From Quercus robur (lineage: Eukaryota > Streptophyta > Magnoliopsida > Fagales > Fagaceae): a stretch of DNA of 64,000 bases. Made by a program: the position numbers and the translations under genes. This document shows positions 52,512-64,000 of the stretch, one piece after another (position 1 is the stretch's first letter; the number at the start of each line of letters is the position of its first letter). The stretch is from contig NC_065538.1 in NCBI RefSeq assembly GCF_932294415.1, positions 48,522,843-48,586,842 of the forward strand. The letters are read 5' to 3'. The notes beneath the pieces are model-generated. The model saw only the letters and a list, made by a program, of their open reading frames with translations. It had not been told where the DNA came from and made no database searches.

Positions 52512-53058
52512 ATGGCTACTTTTAGTAACTGCAATTTGGAATCTATCCAAAAACCTCAAGAAACATCTGATGATAATCATATGCCAATGGATGCTGTTGG
52601 TAACTCTAATTTGGAACCCGTCCAAAAGCCTCAAGTCATATACCGCTGTAAGAAATGTCGGAGAATAGTTGCTGTACATGAGAACTTAGTTCCTCATGAG
52701 CGTGGTAAGGGAGAATCATGCTTTAAATGGCAAAAGAGAAGCAGTGATGCCTTGAAAAAGGAAAAGGAACCTGTTGAGTGCACCTCCATTTTTGTAGAGC
52801 CAATGAAATGGATGGAAACAGGTGATTTTTAAGTTCTTATCCTAATTTATTTCTGGACATATACATGTTCATAAAATAATAACACGGTTTTGGAATTGGC
52901 CAGTACAAGAAGGTAATGTTCAAGAGAGACTTCTGTGCATGGGCTGCAATGCCCGCTTGGGTTACTTCAACTGGGCAGGTATGCAATGCAGCTGTGGAGC
53001 TTGGGTAAATCCTGCATTTCAACTTCACAAAAGCCGACTAGATGAGTGCTATCTATGA
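52512..53058 (+). CDS. Small zinc-binding protein, At4g18593 / DUSP12 C-terminal-like, two exons
   Basis: Exon 1 is 52512-52821 and exon 2 is 52904-53058; the 82-bp intron has a GT donor at 52822 and a CAG acceptor at 52901-52903. The joined product is 154 residues. Residues 1-42 hold a duplicated SNCNLESIQKPQ / GNSNLEPVQKPQ piece. The rest matches the C-terminal zinc-binding domain of DUSP12/YVH1 as found in plant proteins annotated probable inactive dual-specificity phosphatase: YRCKKCRRIVAVHENLVPHE, IFVEPMKWM, LLCMGCNARLGYFNWAGMQC and CGAWVNPAFQLHKSRLDEC. The Cys pairs (RCKKC, LCMGC, CSC) are the likely zinc ligands. No phosphatase domain or CX5R signature is present, so catalysis is not expected. 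In yeast the corresponding YVH1 domain works in 60S ribosome maturation; that role here is inference. It is intact and the only ordinary host gene I recognise in the window. Confidence 0.9.
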
Positions 53059-54560
53059 AACAAGCCACTCTTATGGCTTTACAGCATAGTGGAAAATTCT
53101 AGTTATTATGTAAGTGAGAGAGGTTTGAGCTTTTGTTTTGTTGTTAGTTGCATATAGTTCATGAAAATAACTTCTTTTTTTCTTCTTTTTGTTTGCGATA
53201 GTTTATGAAAGCTTGGTATGTCCATTCCTCGATAAATACTTGCTACTTGAGTGGAAATATGCTAGAATTGGTGATTAAATTGTTGAGAGTAATTACTTTC
53301 TAGTAGAGTATAAGAGGAGAGAGAGTCTGATTGGTCACAATAACAAGAGAGAGTGATTAAAACATGTGTTTTTTATTTTTACAACCCATGAACGGTAGGG
53401 TTGTATATATACAACCTTACTGTTTTTAGTTAGCAAAAAAATTTAGGTATCCATATTGGTTGGTAAAATAGCAACTGGAGGGGTTTTTACACCTCCAATA
53501 CTAATGCTCTTAGGTCCATGTTCTCTCCATCTAAGTTTTAGGTCTATCTTTATTCTATCTAGGTTTTGAGCCTATTGTTATATTATTTAGGGGCCGTAGG
53601 CTTATATTCATGTTGCCTGGGATTGTTTATCACCTGTCTTGTTTTTTTGTCTTAGCCCTAGAGCCATTTTGACTTGTGTAGGGGCATTAGACATATATCT
53701 TATCAAGTCGGTAGTGGAGCTTTGGCTGATATAATTAATTTCTTCTCTTGCCTATTTCATAAATGCAAAACCTTCATCATAGTTTCGTTGAAAATCCTAT
53801 GTAATTCGCATACCACCGAGAGTTTACAATGTCAAATTTGTATGCTCCCATCGAGAGAGAGATGTGGATTATAACAATGGAAATTGCACAAAATCAACAT
53901 GAATCCTTTGTTTTAAAAAAATTCCCCTTATGGCATAAATACCCTATATTGTATTTAGGTAATTAAGTTTGGTTTAAGAAGTATTGACGCGGATATTGAT
54001 ACAAACATGCAATTATGTATTACAATTGTAAAAAATTTAGACCACCACCAATTGTGGATATCTCGATTAATTAAAATATGTTTTAGGTATGTTTTTATTT
54101 AGTTATTGCATATTTTATAATTATTTAAAGTTTTCAAAATAATTAGTGTAAATTTTTTTTAAGTATTTTTAAAATAAATTATATGTTTTAATAAGAAAAA
54201 TATTTATTTTTCTCCCAACATATCAATACATTGAGAACATGTAGGAGTATTCATGCTGTCACACATGAGGGCCTTATGCACGTTGAGTTACTGGGTCCTT
54301 CTTACAAGTCAGTCCTTCAAAGACTTTTGTTCTACATTTTCAAAATACTTTCACAACAAATACTATATGTGGCATGTTGTTATTTATGGTTAAAAAAATA
54401 ATTTAAATTATGAATTCAAATTAAAACTAGCAACAACTTGTCACAAAAAATTTGATGTCAAATACTCACTTTATTGTCTTTAGACCAACTATAATTCAAT
54501 TTATACTCCACTACACGCTATCAACTTTTTTTAAAAATTAAAAAAAAAAAAAAAAAAAAA
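53059..54560. other. 3' flank and intergenic, possible LTR relic 53281-53880
   Basis: 53281 begins TGTTGAGAGTAATTAC and 53395-53430 has a GGGTTGTATATATACAACC palindrome with a TATA-like core, which resembles a Copia LTR, but I cannot find its right end or a target duplication. 54320-54470 resembles the MITE family at 24371. No gene. Confidence 0.35.
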
Positions 54561-54564
54561 CTCT

Positions 54565-56057
54565 AAATATTAATGGCAAAAATATACTTTTGATCACTAC
54601 ATTTTGGGCTACTTTCATTTTAATCCCCACCTTTTTTTTTTTTTTTTTTTTCTCAAATGCAGTCCCTAAATTTTTTTTTTTTTAAATTCCCATTTTAACC
54701 CCTACCGTCGTTTTACTAACGGAAATTGCTTACTTTGCAAAAGAAGTACATTGTTGGTACACTAAATACTGGTGTAGCCATTAAAATAATAGTAAAATTT
54801 TTTAATTAACATTAAAAAAAAAAGTCCATTTCATCATTTAAATAAATAAATAAAACCACATTAGAAAAAAAAATTTTAATTTGAATTTCTAATTTTAAAA
54901 AATAAAAATATTATAATTAAATTATTTTTTTTTATTCCTTTCATTATTTTGTGGGAAGAACATGTTCATATTTGTTGTGTTCTTTCCCAGAACATGACTC
55001 ATTCTTAGCAAATTAATTATTATTTTCTTGTTTTTTTTTTTTTTTTGTACTTTCTTTATAACCAAACACATCAAAACTTAGATCAATAAAAATTAAACAA
55101 AATAGCATTTTATTAAGCATTTTTTTGGAACCAAACGCAAAAAAAATTTCATTCACAAACCCATAAAATTCTCACACACTAAAAAGAAAAACTTCAACCC
55201 CAAAACTTCCTTATCAAACCGGTTCCCCAACCCTTTTAAAACATTCTCAAACCTTCCTCTCTCTCTCTTCCAAAACTCTTAGATCTTTCTCTAACTTCAT
55301 AGCAGAAAGCTTCGAGCTCTACCTCCTTCGCTCATCACCGCCTCCACCACCACAACCAGCGGTGGTGCTTTCTTTTCTTTCTCTAATCAACCCACTCTCT
55401 CTCTTTCTATCTCTCGATTTCACCCAAACCTTGACCCAAATGTCTCAAACTCCGCCTCTCCGGTCCTAAAAAGCTAATGCCATGGCCTCCAATGTAAATG
55501 GTTTCCTCTTCAATCATCCTATTACATACCTCACTTCTCTCAAACTAGAATTCACTTTTCTCTCCCTATTTGAAGATTTCAAACCCTAAGGCTCTCACTC
55601 CCTCTCTTCGATCTGGTTTCTTATGAGGTTCTCTCTCTTTCATCTCTCTATCTCTTAGCTTGGTGGTGGAGATCACAATGGTGATAGGTGGTGGTAGATT
55701 CCAATGGTGGGTTTATGGGTTGTGATTTTTATTGATCTAGGTTTATGGGTTTGTAGCAGATTCTGATGGTGGAGATCGGTGGGATTTGGAGGAAGGTTCA
55801 TTTCAAGAATGGTGAGATTTGTGGTTTTGGTAGTTGGTGTTGATTTTGTGAATAAAGAGGATGCAAATTTGTTGATTTTGGTTGTTGTATGTTGGTATTT
55901 TCCTTATGATTTTTGATTCATTTTAGATTTAGAGACTTGGAGTATGATTTTTTTTATTCATTTTAGATTTATCTTTTGGTTGGAGTTACATAAAAGAATG
56001 TATAGATTTTCTTGTCGGCTTGAATTTTTATGTTCGGTTGCCAAGAAAGTGCAAGAA
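54565..56057. mobile_element. Decayed MULE-like element, left end and interior
   Basis: 54575-54720 has the layout of a MULE TIR (AATATACTTTTGATCACTAC, then TTTTAATCCCCACC, then TTTAACCCCTACCGTCG). 55240-55460 is CT-rich and 55660-55810 GGTGGTGGAGAT-rich, like captured UTR sequence. No matching right TIR was found, and no protein fragment is recognisable. Confidence 0.4.
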
Positions 56058-56253
56058 AAAACAAGAAATTTTGATAAATTCTTACAATTTTAATCTCAAC
56101 TTTTAAAATTGAAAAATTATTATTATTTCTTATTTTTTAAAAACATATAATTACAGAAAAAACAAGAAATTTTGATAAATTCTTACAATTTTAATCTCAA
56201 CTTTTAAAATTGAAAAATTATTATTATTTCTTATTTTTTTTAAACATATAATT
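56058..56253 (+). repeat. Tandem duplication, ~102-bp unit
   Basis: ACAAGAAATTTTGATAAATT through ACATATAATTAC occurs twice in a row, nearly identical. Confidence 0.92.
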
Positions 56254-58183
56254 ACTGACATGGCGCAAAATTGAGAATCCAATTAAAATTTAATTATATT
56301 TTCTCTAAACTTTGGCTATATATATATATATATATATATCAATCAGACTTGTTTATACCTCTTTATTGATAAAATATTCTTGCCAGAATCAGCATGCTAT
56401 TATCAATATAAATGATTTGCTTACCAATATCACCATTGTTGATTTTGATAAGAACAAGAATTCAATTCCAACATATTCATAAGCGCATGTAACGGATACT
56501 GCTTTTTATATGTGTTGGAATGTCTTTAAGCAAGTTTAGTCAAATCATGACTCTTGAGGCTTATAACTTGAAGTTCACTTTTGATAATTCTAATTGTATT
56601 TCCTTGACATAATTTTTCTTTTCAAATAAGACATTTTGAATTTAATAATGCTCTCAAGTGCAAAATTGTTGCAAAGTAATAACTAGATAAGTTTGAGGTC
56701 GAATCCACAAGAAAAAAGAGTTGAATAGCAAACCATAAGATGAAATAAAATTTAAAATAATAAAATTCAATTGAAGAGAAATTTTGATGGCTTAGTAAAA
56801 GAAATTTAAATTGAGGAAACATAACAATATTTTAAGGCATTAAGGTTTAGGGATCCATACACAACACATCTATTCATAGTCTTAACAATATTTATTTTAT
56901 AAATCAACTAAAATTTACATGAATAACGATATTAGTAAGATAATTACGCAATAAGAACTCAAGAATTAATTTTCTAATTAAGGTAGTTTTATAAATTTGA
57001 TTGATTTTAGGTAAAAAAAAAAAAAAAACTAGTGAATTAATTTGCAAATAAATCAAAAAATTATACAAAGCTAAACACTTTCCTAAATAAGTAAATCAAT
57101 AGAAAACACAAGAACATAAACAACATTGCATTAAAACCATAAAATTATTGTTAAGAACATACCAATAAATGGTTGGGTTTTACCCCTTGCCTTAGCAAGC
57201 CTTCTAGCAAGCCATTACATCAAAAAAATAAAATAAAAAACCTAATTTTCATTCTAAGCCCACTATCCTTTGAATTTTGCACTAAATAGACTTTAAATAG
57301 GCCAAGAAATCCTATTACAAGTTGGATTCACATTTGCTTCTCAAAAAAAAAAAAAGTTGGATTCACATTTGGAGAAAATTTCTGGTTTTCAGGCTTCATT
57401 TAACCTATGATTTTGGTCCATTTTAAGTCTAAATTCTAAGTTTTGGTAAACTACGAAGTTGTAGCCCTTTGGTTAGCTTTCCAGCCTAACTTAAATCACC
57501 ACAATTGGATATTTGAGTTGAAAGTTACGCGCAAAATAGTAAAATACTACAAGTTGGATGGCTGGAAAGTTAATCCGAATTGGACTTGAATTTGGTTCAA
57601 ATTTCCTTTGATTCCTTACTCTAATTGGACTCCAATTTATAATTAGGTGGACCTTCTTTAATTTCATTATGGCACTTGTAAAAATAAGGTCCATTAGCCT
57701 TCTCTTTTGCACAAATTTGTTCATATCTTTCTTGCTACATTTAATTCCATTCTTCTATAATAATAGAAACTTATTCATGCATCAAAATTCATTTTAGGCA
57801 CAAAATTAATTATCTAACATTATTCTAAAACTAAATATAAAATGCATGAATTAACACAAAATAAGGATAATGCTTTCTAATAATGATGTAATTATATAAA
57901 AATGCAAAATTAAGCTATTATCAATAGAGATTCTAGAAAAATTTTATTTATTTTCTATAATTTAGAAATTATACTATAATTGCAACCTAGTGTAAAAAAC
58001 TTTAAAACCCACATGGCGCAATCAATATCCATTCAAGTTTTCTTTTCGGATTAATTTGTCTTTTTTTATAACTAAGAAATTAATTAAAAAATAGAATTGA
58101 AGAATAAAATAATTAAAAGTGTAAGACTCCGGAATTGAAAACATAATAAAGTATGAACATATCATATTATATATATATATAAA
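56254..58183. repeat. AT-rich spacer with unclassified interspersed repeat
   Basis: Around 56640 the sequence GTGCAAAATTGTTGCAAAGT, then GAGGTCGAATCCACAAG, resembles the start of a repeat commonly seen in plant genomes, continuing to about 57910. GTTGGATTCACATTTG is duplicated at 57315 and 57355. TA runs lie at 56320-56340 and 58170. No gene. Confidence 0.35.
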
Positions 58184-58919
58184 TGTAGGGACTAGGGCCC
58201 AAAGTAGCGTATTGGACCTTGGGCCTTGTTCGAGGACATAGACAAGTCTGAGGAGGAACGAATAGCTACTAAGGAGTTCCCCGTCGAAATCTCACAAGTG
58301 AGGTATGAATAGAAGGATATTCGAGGAGGAATACCTCCTCAGACACGACAAATGTAGTCCAAGTATGTACTAAATGTGCCCTGTGAATGTATGAGAAGGA
58401 AGGAAACTCAAAATATCTAAGGAAAAGCTGCTACCACCGCATTAAATACATTGCAGCTATTTTTTCTGGCCGCATTTATGTAGAGAATACCTCTGAACAG
58501 TGCTGCCTTGGCTACCACAACTCACAGAAGGCTGAAAGGGGTGTCTAATGGGACTGGTACTTAAGTGGGGATTCAAATGATCAACAAGTGTAGGATCAGG
58601 ATGATCCAAGAGCAGCTATATAAAGTGAAAGACCCTCCATGAGAAAGGGACAAAAAAAGGGAGAGAAGAAAAAGAGAGAGCAATCTAAATTATTCTAAAT
58701 GGACATGGTATCCAAGTTTAACCTCCTCGAACTGGAAGTTTATTAATATCAACATCCTTGGTTCGTGTTTAAACGCCATATAATTCAATATTTGCCGTTA
58801 TCCAATTCATTAAGACCAAGTTCTTTGACCCATTCTCTACAAATTCATTGTATTGGACTCATAGGACCAAGATTCCATACATTTTGGGCTTGGGCCTCAA
58901 ACCGTGACCCTACAATAAA
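58179..58919 (+). mobile_element. Solo LTR, 731 bp, with 5-bp target duplication ATAAA
   Basis: The LTR 58184-58914 starts TGTAGGGACT and ends ACCCTACA, flanked by ATAAA at 58179-58183 and 58915-58919. A TATA box CTATATAAAG lies at 58616-58625, followed by a GAGAGAAG-rich leader. Shared internal blocks with 44950-45765 show one family. No internal region remains, as expected after LTR-LTR recombination. Confidence 0.92.
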
Positions 58920-61120
58920 CATATGTATTATTTACAAAATTAACTAATAGTAGTCACAACATATCATATTCACAATAAATAATAATTAAGAAGTGTGTCA
59001 AATACACTTGCATTTGTATGATCATAAAATCGCAACTTATCAACAAAAAGGGCACAAGCGCCTGCAATGGGCTTTAGGTTTCCACAAATTCGTGAGAAGT
59101 ACGCCTTGGCTTAAGGTGGACCATGACAAAGGGTATAAATGGAATCGCTATCTAGATTAGGTCTAGGAACCGTAAATATAGCGTCATTGTGGAAGGATTG
59201 ATCTTTACCAGAACACGTGTCTGGAGTTAGGGATAGAACCAGGATTCAAACTTGGGGGGGGGGGGGGGGAGTTCTTTGTTTAAGAATTTTAAAAAGTTGG
59301 AATATTAATACTAGAGGTTGACAACGATGCATTATTAGCATTAATTTTTTAAATTTTTTTTGTATTTTTTGTATTTTTTTAAATCAATAATAGATATTTA
59401 TAATTAAGAGTTTTGTAAGTCAATTGGCATGTCTTGATATTTTCAAGGTTTGACTGAGATTAGACCAATTCTTTATTTGATCTACATTATAATTTTTTTT
59501 TAAATCTATTTATTCTTTTCACATAATTCTATATGTAATAACTTCATGATGCTATATATAAAAGATTCTAAAAAAAAAAAAAATACAAGAACTATAGTTA
59601 AAAGTTCAAATTCATATCTAGTATTACATTAATAAAATAACTAAAATAATGGTTAATTAACATCATGCACTAATATTCAGCGAAAAAAATGGTGAGACAA
59701 TTATTGATGTCTTTGTTAAGGATTGTTTTTAAATAATTACTTGGTTAAGGTTGAGGTAGCATAAAGATGTGAGATCTTCTCCTTTAAAAAATTGCCATTT
59801 TGAAAAAGTAGTAAAAAAAAAAGATCCGTTAAACAATCACATGATAATGAATGGTAACTTTGAGTTTTCAACTATGTAAATAATAAAATTTTTCCCATCA
59901 CTACATTAATTTAGCTATGGCACAAAGTTTATTACCAATAGACTAATCGCATACATGCTCTGGTGGCAATTTAGGTAAGGCACATAGTAGATTGTTGTTA
60001 TTTCACACGAGTATTACATTTATGCATGCATGCCAAGTGTGTCCCAAAGCTAATAAAACATTAAAAATTAATAATATTCTATCATTAAAAAAAAAAAAAA
60101 AAAATCCACAGGTTGTGTTAAAGAGCAACAACGCTTTAAAAAAAAAAAAAAAAAATTGCATGGGTTGAGTTAAAGACACCAATTGATCCAAGTAGCTAGT
60201 GACACTAATTGGTGTGTGGATGGAGTGATTAGCAATATAGGAGTTGTCTTTGTGACTATGGGGTGGAGTCATTTGAGAGGGGCAAAGAGCTCTCAAATGA
60301 GAGGTAGAAATTGGGTAAAGATTATTGGGTTTTTGTGATTTGTTTTGTTAGGATTTATAATTGGTTTGTTATAATTTTTTTTTTTAATTAGACCATGTCC
60401 AAAGATTTTTTTTATTATCTGAATATGTGAATTGTTTTGTAGACTTTTCTTGTTGTCTGGATTTGTAAATTGTCCAAATGTTTAACTAAATGTTTTATAT
60501 ATATATATATATATTCTTGGGACAACTAGAAGGAATGATTCGATAAATTTTTTTTTTTTTCATTTTTGGTTTGATGGGTCAGCTTGTAAATTGTTTGGAA
60601 AAGGGGGGCCAAGTATATTAATTTTAGAGTCAAAAGTAAAAATTTTATGCTAATATATATACTAGAGAATTTTTTTTTCAAAGGCTGGGGGGGGGGGGGG
60701 GATGGCACCCATTAGCCCCTTGTTAGTTCCATCCTTGATTAGAGTAGATCTAGTTTATTGGGTGAGTGCAAATTTTGTAGGTGCTTATTAGCAAGCCACT
60801 AACTCAAAATTTTACACCACCATACCCATCAGCCAAAAGTTCTAATGGCCACCACCATAAATCATTGTCGAGAAGATGAAAGAAAAGTGGTGAGAAAAAA
60901 AATATAACGAATAAATAAACTTAGATCTGCAAAGGGATGATCAACCCACACAAGGTACTTTCATGCAGAAAAACAAAAAAACTAAATCCATAAACCGCGG
61001 TGGTGGGTTTAACCAATGGTTGTCGACTCCAAAACCTTGATCCTCTTTCTCTCTCTTTGTCTCCCTTTCTCTGAAAACTGAATGTAGCTCTCTCTCTCTC
61101 TATGTCCCTCTCAATCGGAT
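58920..61120. other. Intergenic, no gene; homopolymer-rich
   Basis: G-runs at 59256-59270 and 60686-60701, A/T runs, and a (TA)n run near 60500. 59040-59230 has higher complexity but no family I recognise. Short ORFs only. Confidence 0.4.
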
Positions 61121-62060
61121 CCTTTGGTGTTTTTTTTTTTTTTTTTTCACGTGAGTTTATTGTTAAGTATTTAATGGCAAAGTGACGGAAGTATCTATTT
61201 GGCATATGTGTGAAGTTTAAGGAGTAAATTGGTGAAATTAAAAGTTATGACCATTTCTTTAAAGTTTAGGGAGTGTAAGAGCATTTTCCCCCATTTGAAT
61301 AATAAAAAAAGACCTAAAAAAAATACTAAGTTAACACTTTTTTAATAATCTTTTAAAAGTTGAAATCAACTTTTTGGATATAAATAAAATAAAACTATTT
61401 GAGTAGGAAAATGCTAAGCCATTACAAGTTTTAATACTTACAAATTTAGTAATACATGTGATTGGTGAACTTCAACTACCAAATAAATGAATGTTTGAAA
61501 TGTATTTTAGTGATCGATGATGTATCAATTTGTAAGTTTCATGTAGTAAAAGTTGCATGATGTAGTACCCCTAGCATTACTCTAAAAAGTAATATAAAAT
61601 AAAATCAACATTTGATATTTCAAATGAAAGAGAAATTCTATAAACATAACAAAATTTCACAATACCCTTATTTTTAACTATGGAGAGTTCCAATATAATA
61701 TTTTATTATTTTATTTTCATCGACGAAGAATTAACACATCAACTATTGTGAAATTTCTTTTAATGTCTATAGCATAAGTCTTAAAAAATGGAGAATATAA
61801 AAACTCGGGCCCATGTTCATGACGACCAAACCTAATAAGAAGTTGTTCAGGCTACATTAGCCATTTAAGTTTGATTTGTCAAGGAACTTCCTCTCTATTA
61901 GTTATTTTCGAAATATAAGAAAAAATCTTGTATAAGACGATTTCATAAGACCAATATCTCGCTAATATACAGGTCCCACATGAGAGACTGACTCAGCACT
62001 TTCTTCGAAATATGGTGCTGTAATGCTTCTTTAAGGAGTGATCACTTATCATCAAAAGCG
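61121..62060. other. Intergenic, possible solo MULE end at 61205-61290
   Basis: The block AAGTTTAAGGAGTAAATTGG, then TTTAGGGAGTGTAAGAGCAT, resembles the reverse end of a MULE-type TIR; no partner was found. No gene. Confidence 0.35.
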
Positions 62061-62420
62061 GACAGGTAGATTAAAATTCTCTTAAAAAAAAAAAAAAAAA
62101 AAAAAGAAAGCGATCACTATAAAGTCACTTCCCAAGTACCTATCTCTTTTGCTTTCCACACAAAGACCATCAACACCGTGTGCGCGGTTCGGTCGGTGCG
62201 GTTTTTTTTTTTTTTTTTTTTTTTTTATTTTTTTTATTTTTTTTAATTTTAATTTATCTCCGAACTGATAAAGATTGGTTTTTTCATAATTAGAACCGAT
62301 GCACACTGCCTAGGGTTAGTTTTCCAACCTATAGCGGTGTGGTTTTTTGCGGTCAGTTTAGTCAGTTTGGTTGGTTTGAAATATTAAAAAAAAACTGTTT
62401 TTTTTTTTAATAATAAAAAA
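62061..62420. repeat. Decayed TIR element with GGTTCGGTCGGTGCGG ends
   Basis: GTGTGCGCGGTTCGGTCGG at ~62180 and an inverted CCGATGCACAC at ~62297, then TAGCGGTGTGGTTTTTTGCG, frame long T-runs. It is too decayed to classify. Confidence 0.4.
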
Positions 62421-62857
62421 ATTGGGCTTTCAAGTTCAATATCAATATATCAACCTGTTCAAAATTTCAAGTAAATACAATTTGTTTTTTATTATTTAGC
62501 AACATCAAAAATCTAATAACACATAAAACAGAAGCAAAAGAAAAGTCAAATTAAAAAAAGAGTAAAAATGCCAAATGATATTTTCCTATGTCCAGCTGAC
62601 ACACAAAAGCATATTCCAACTCATACTTATACCATAATTACTCATTACTCAATTAGACACTAAAAATATACATTACTCAATCTCAATATATATCAACTCA
62701 ATAGAGGCAAAACCTAAACAACTAAAATCAGAATGTAATGCAAATAAAATTAATATCGACTTCCATGTAAAAATAAATAAATAAATAATTTTTTTTGCCA
62801 AAGAAATGCTTTACAATGAATATATACTACAACAAATAAACAAATGCCAATGCCTAA

Positions 62858-62895
<38 letters not shown>

Positions 62896-63001
62896 CGAAA
62901 CTTTTGAAACTCCCACAATTTTCCACATCAGCATTATTTAAAAACAAAAAACAAAAATTCTGATATTTTTTTTCTAAAACCCGATAATAAAAAAGCCACG
63001 A
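62421..63001. other. Intergenic, (TA)n microsatellite at 62861-62891
   Basis: AT-rich, no gene. Confidence 0.5.
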
Positions 63002-63207
63002 GCATCATATATGATCGTTCCTCTGTCTCTCCTCAGTCCTCAGAAACCCTCTTTCTCTCCAAAAATCAAAACCTTCTCCTTCCCCCAAAAATCCAAAACC
63101 ATGGGCATCATATACGATCGTTCCTCTCTCTCCTCAGTCCTCAGAAACCCTCTTTCTCTCCAAAAATCAAAACCTTCTCCTTCCCCCAAAAATCCAAAAT
63201 CAAAATC
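63002..63207 (+). repeat. Tandem duplication, 103-bp unit, 5' exon-like
   Basis: GCATCATATATGATCGTTCC and the following pyrimidine-rich sequence is repeated at 63105 with few changes. The second unit includes CCATGGGCATC and an open frame MGIIYDRSSLSSVLRNPLSL that stops at 63217. The Ser-rich, acid-poor N-terminus is like an organelle transit peptide or a translated UTR. I cannot tell which. Confidence 0.75.
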
Positions 63208-64000
63208 GAAAACTTAGGATGAGAAAGAAGGAAGAGCCACCTTAATCTCCATCTGACAAACCAAGGAAAGGAACCTGGTACAATGATGCAGAAGCCAGAA
63301 TTCTTGACGGCTTGCAAGGCTAACCAGCGGTCGCACTTCAAATCCAAGGTTTTCTTTCTTCAATTATATTGAATTGGGAAATTCTAGCTCTTTATATTAT
63401 AGATTTATGTTGCTGTTGACAAATTGTTTTATTAAATTTGCTATATATGATGAAAAAGCTTGCCCCTTTTTTTTCACCATTGTTTTCTGAAGATGTTTAA
63501 TTGAATGGTACAGTGAATTTTCCTCACAACCCAAGTAGAAAAGGATTATATATAGTATGGATTTGGTGTCATCGAATGGTTGTTTTAATTTCCTAATCAT
63601 TAAGATCATAAGCATAGCTCCCCCAAATAGAAACTATTTGTCTTTTGATGTCACAAGAGTTGTGTTCTTTTATGACTGATCTTTATAATATTTGACTATA
63701 GCATCAATGTTTGGCACTAATTTTCCAAGAGTTGATTTTTTAAAATTTAGCAAAGGGATTGCTGAATAGCAGTTTGTGTGTATAACAGTGACATTCTATA
63801 TGATTCTCGATAGAGACATAACATCTTTTTTAACTATTGATATACCCTGTTGTGATTGATTCATAATAAAAATAATGTTATCAATACATCTATATGTGAT
63901 AGTGATGTTGCTCCAATCACAAAAATATTTAATTGTTGTGAAATATCGAAGTTGTAAAGAATGTAGCTACTGTCATAATCTAAATTTATGATCATTGTTA
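63208..64000. other. Window end, exon-like remnant then AT-rich DNA
   Basis: 63250-63345 reads on the + strand like degraded coding sequence (SPSDKPRKGTWYNDAEARIL in one frame), bounded by stops. It may be an exon of a gene continuing past the window. The rest shows no coding signal. Confidence 0.3.

Noticed and set aside
53281-53880. Complete Copia solo LTR
   Set aside because: Only the left end looks right; no CA end or target duplication was found.

Overview
The window looks like nuclear DNA of a dicot plant, probably a woody one. It is AT-rich, dense in LTR, LINE, hAT and Mutator-like elements, has plant-type gene families and plant-style introns, and shows no bacterial operon structure. 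I cannot name the species; a tree genome of the oak or chestnut kind is only a guess. Very little of it is ordinary single-copy gene space.

Layout. 1-14251 is the 3' part of a large Ty3/gypsy element of the Tat lineage: the end of gag, pol with protease, RT, two RNase H domains and integrase, a long antisense ORF with a plant mobile domain, a repeat-rich non-coding stretch and the 3' LTR. 14252-19050 holds MITEs, an antisense LINE relic and an 1113-bp hAT element with a perfect 8-bp target duplication. 19235-27182 is a tandem duplication of about 2.4 kb. Each copy carries the same hAT element, and only copy 1 was later hit by a Pack-MULE with fragments of a subtilase and of beta-catenin-like protein 1; copy 2 preserves the empty site. 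27501-34416 is a composite unit bounded by two direct hAT copies whose target duplications match crosswise. It carries the most interesting gene of the window: a secreted precursor with eight CLE/TDIF-like dodecapeptides in a 29-residue repeat.

34817-40977 is a full-length plant L1 LINE with a target duplication, intact reading frames and ten premature stops, all explicable by C-to-T type transitions. It is followed by nested MITEs and a frameshifted S-protein homologue (41596-42034). 43591-49225 holds a MITE, a solo LTR and a long-TIR Pack-MULE with three UTP11 exons and their introns. The one ordinary host gene recognised is a small two-exon zinc-binding protein of the At4g18593 / DUSP12-C-terminus type (52512-53058), perhaps with a GC-rich 5' UTR exon near 49.3 kb. 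The rest (53-64 kb) is relic repeats, a second solo LTR of the same family as that at 45 kb, and a tandemly duplicated promoter or 5' exon-like stretch near 63 kb.

The genes do not form a pathway. What links them is history: successive insertion, duplication and gene capture, with the poly-CLE gene sitting inside a unit that appears to have been inserted as a transposon-bounded or circular segment.
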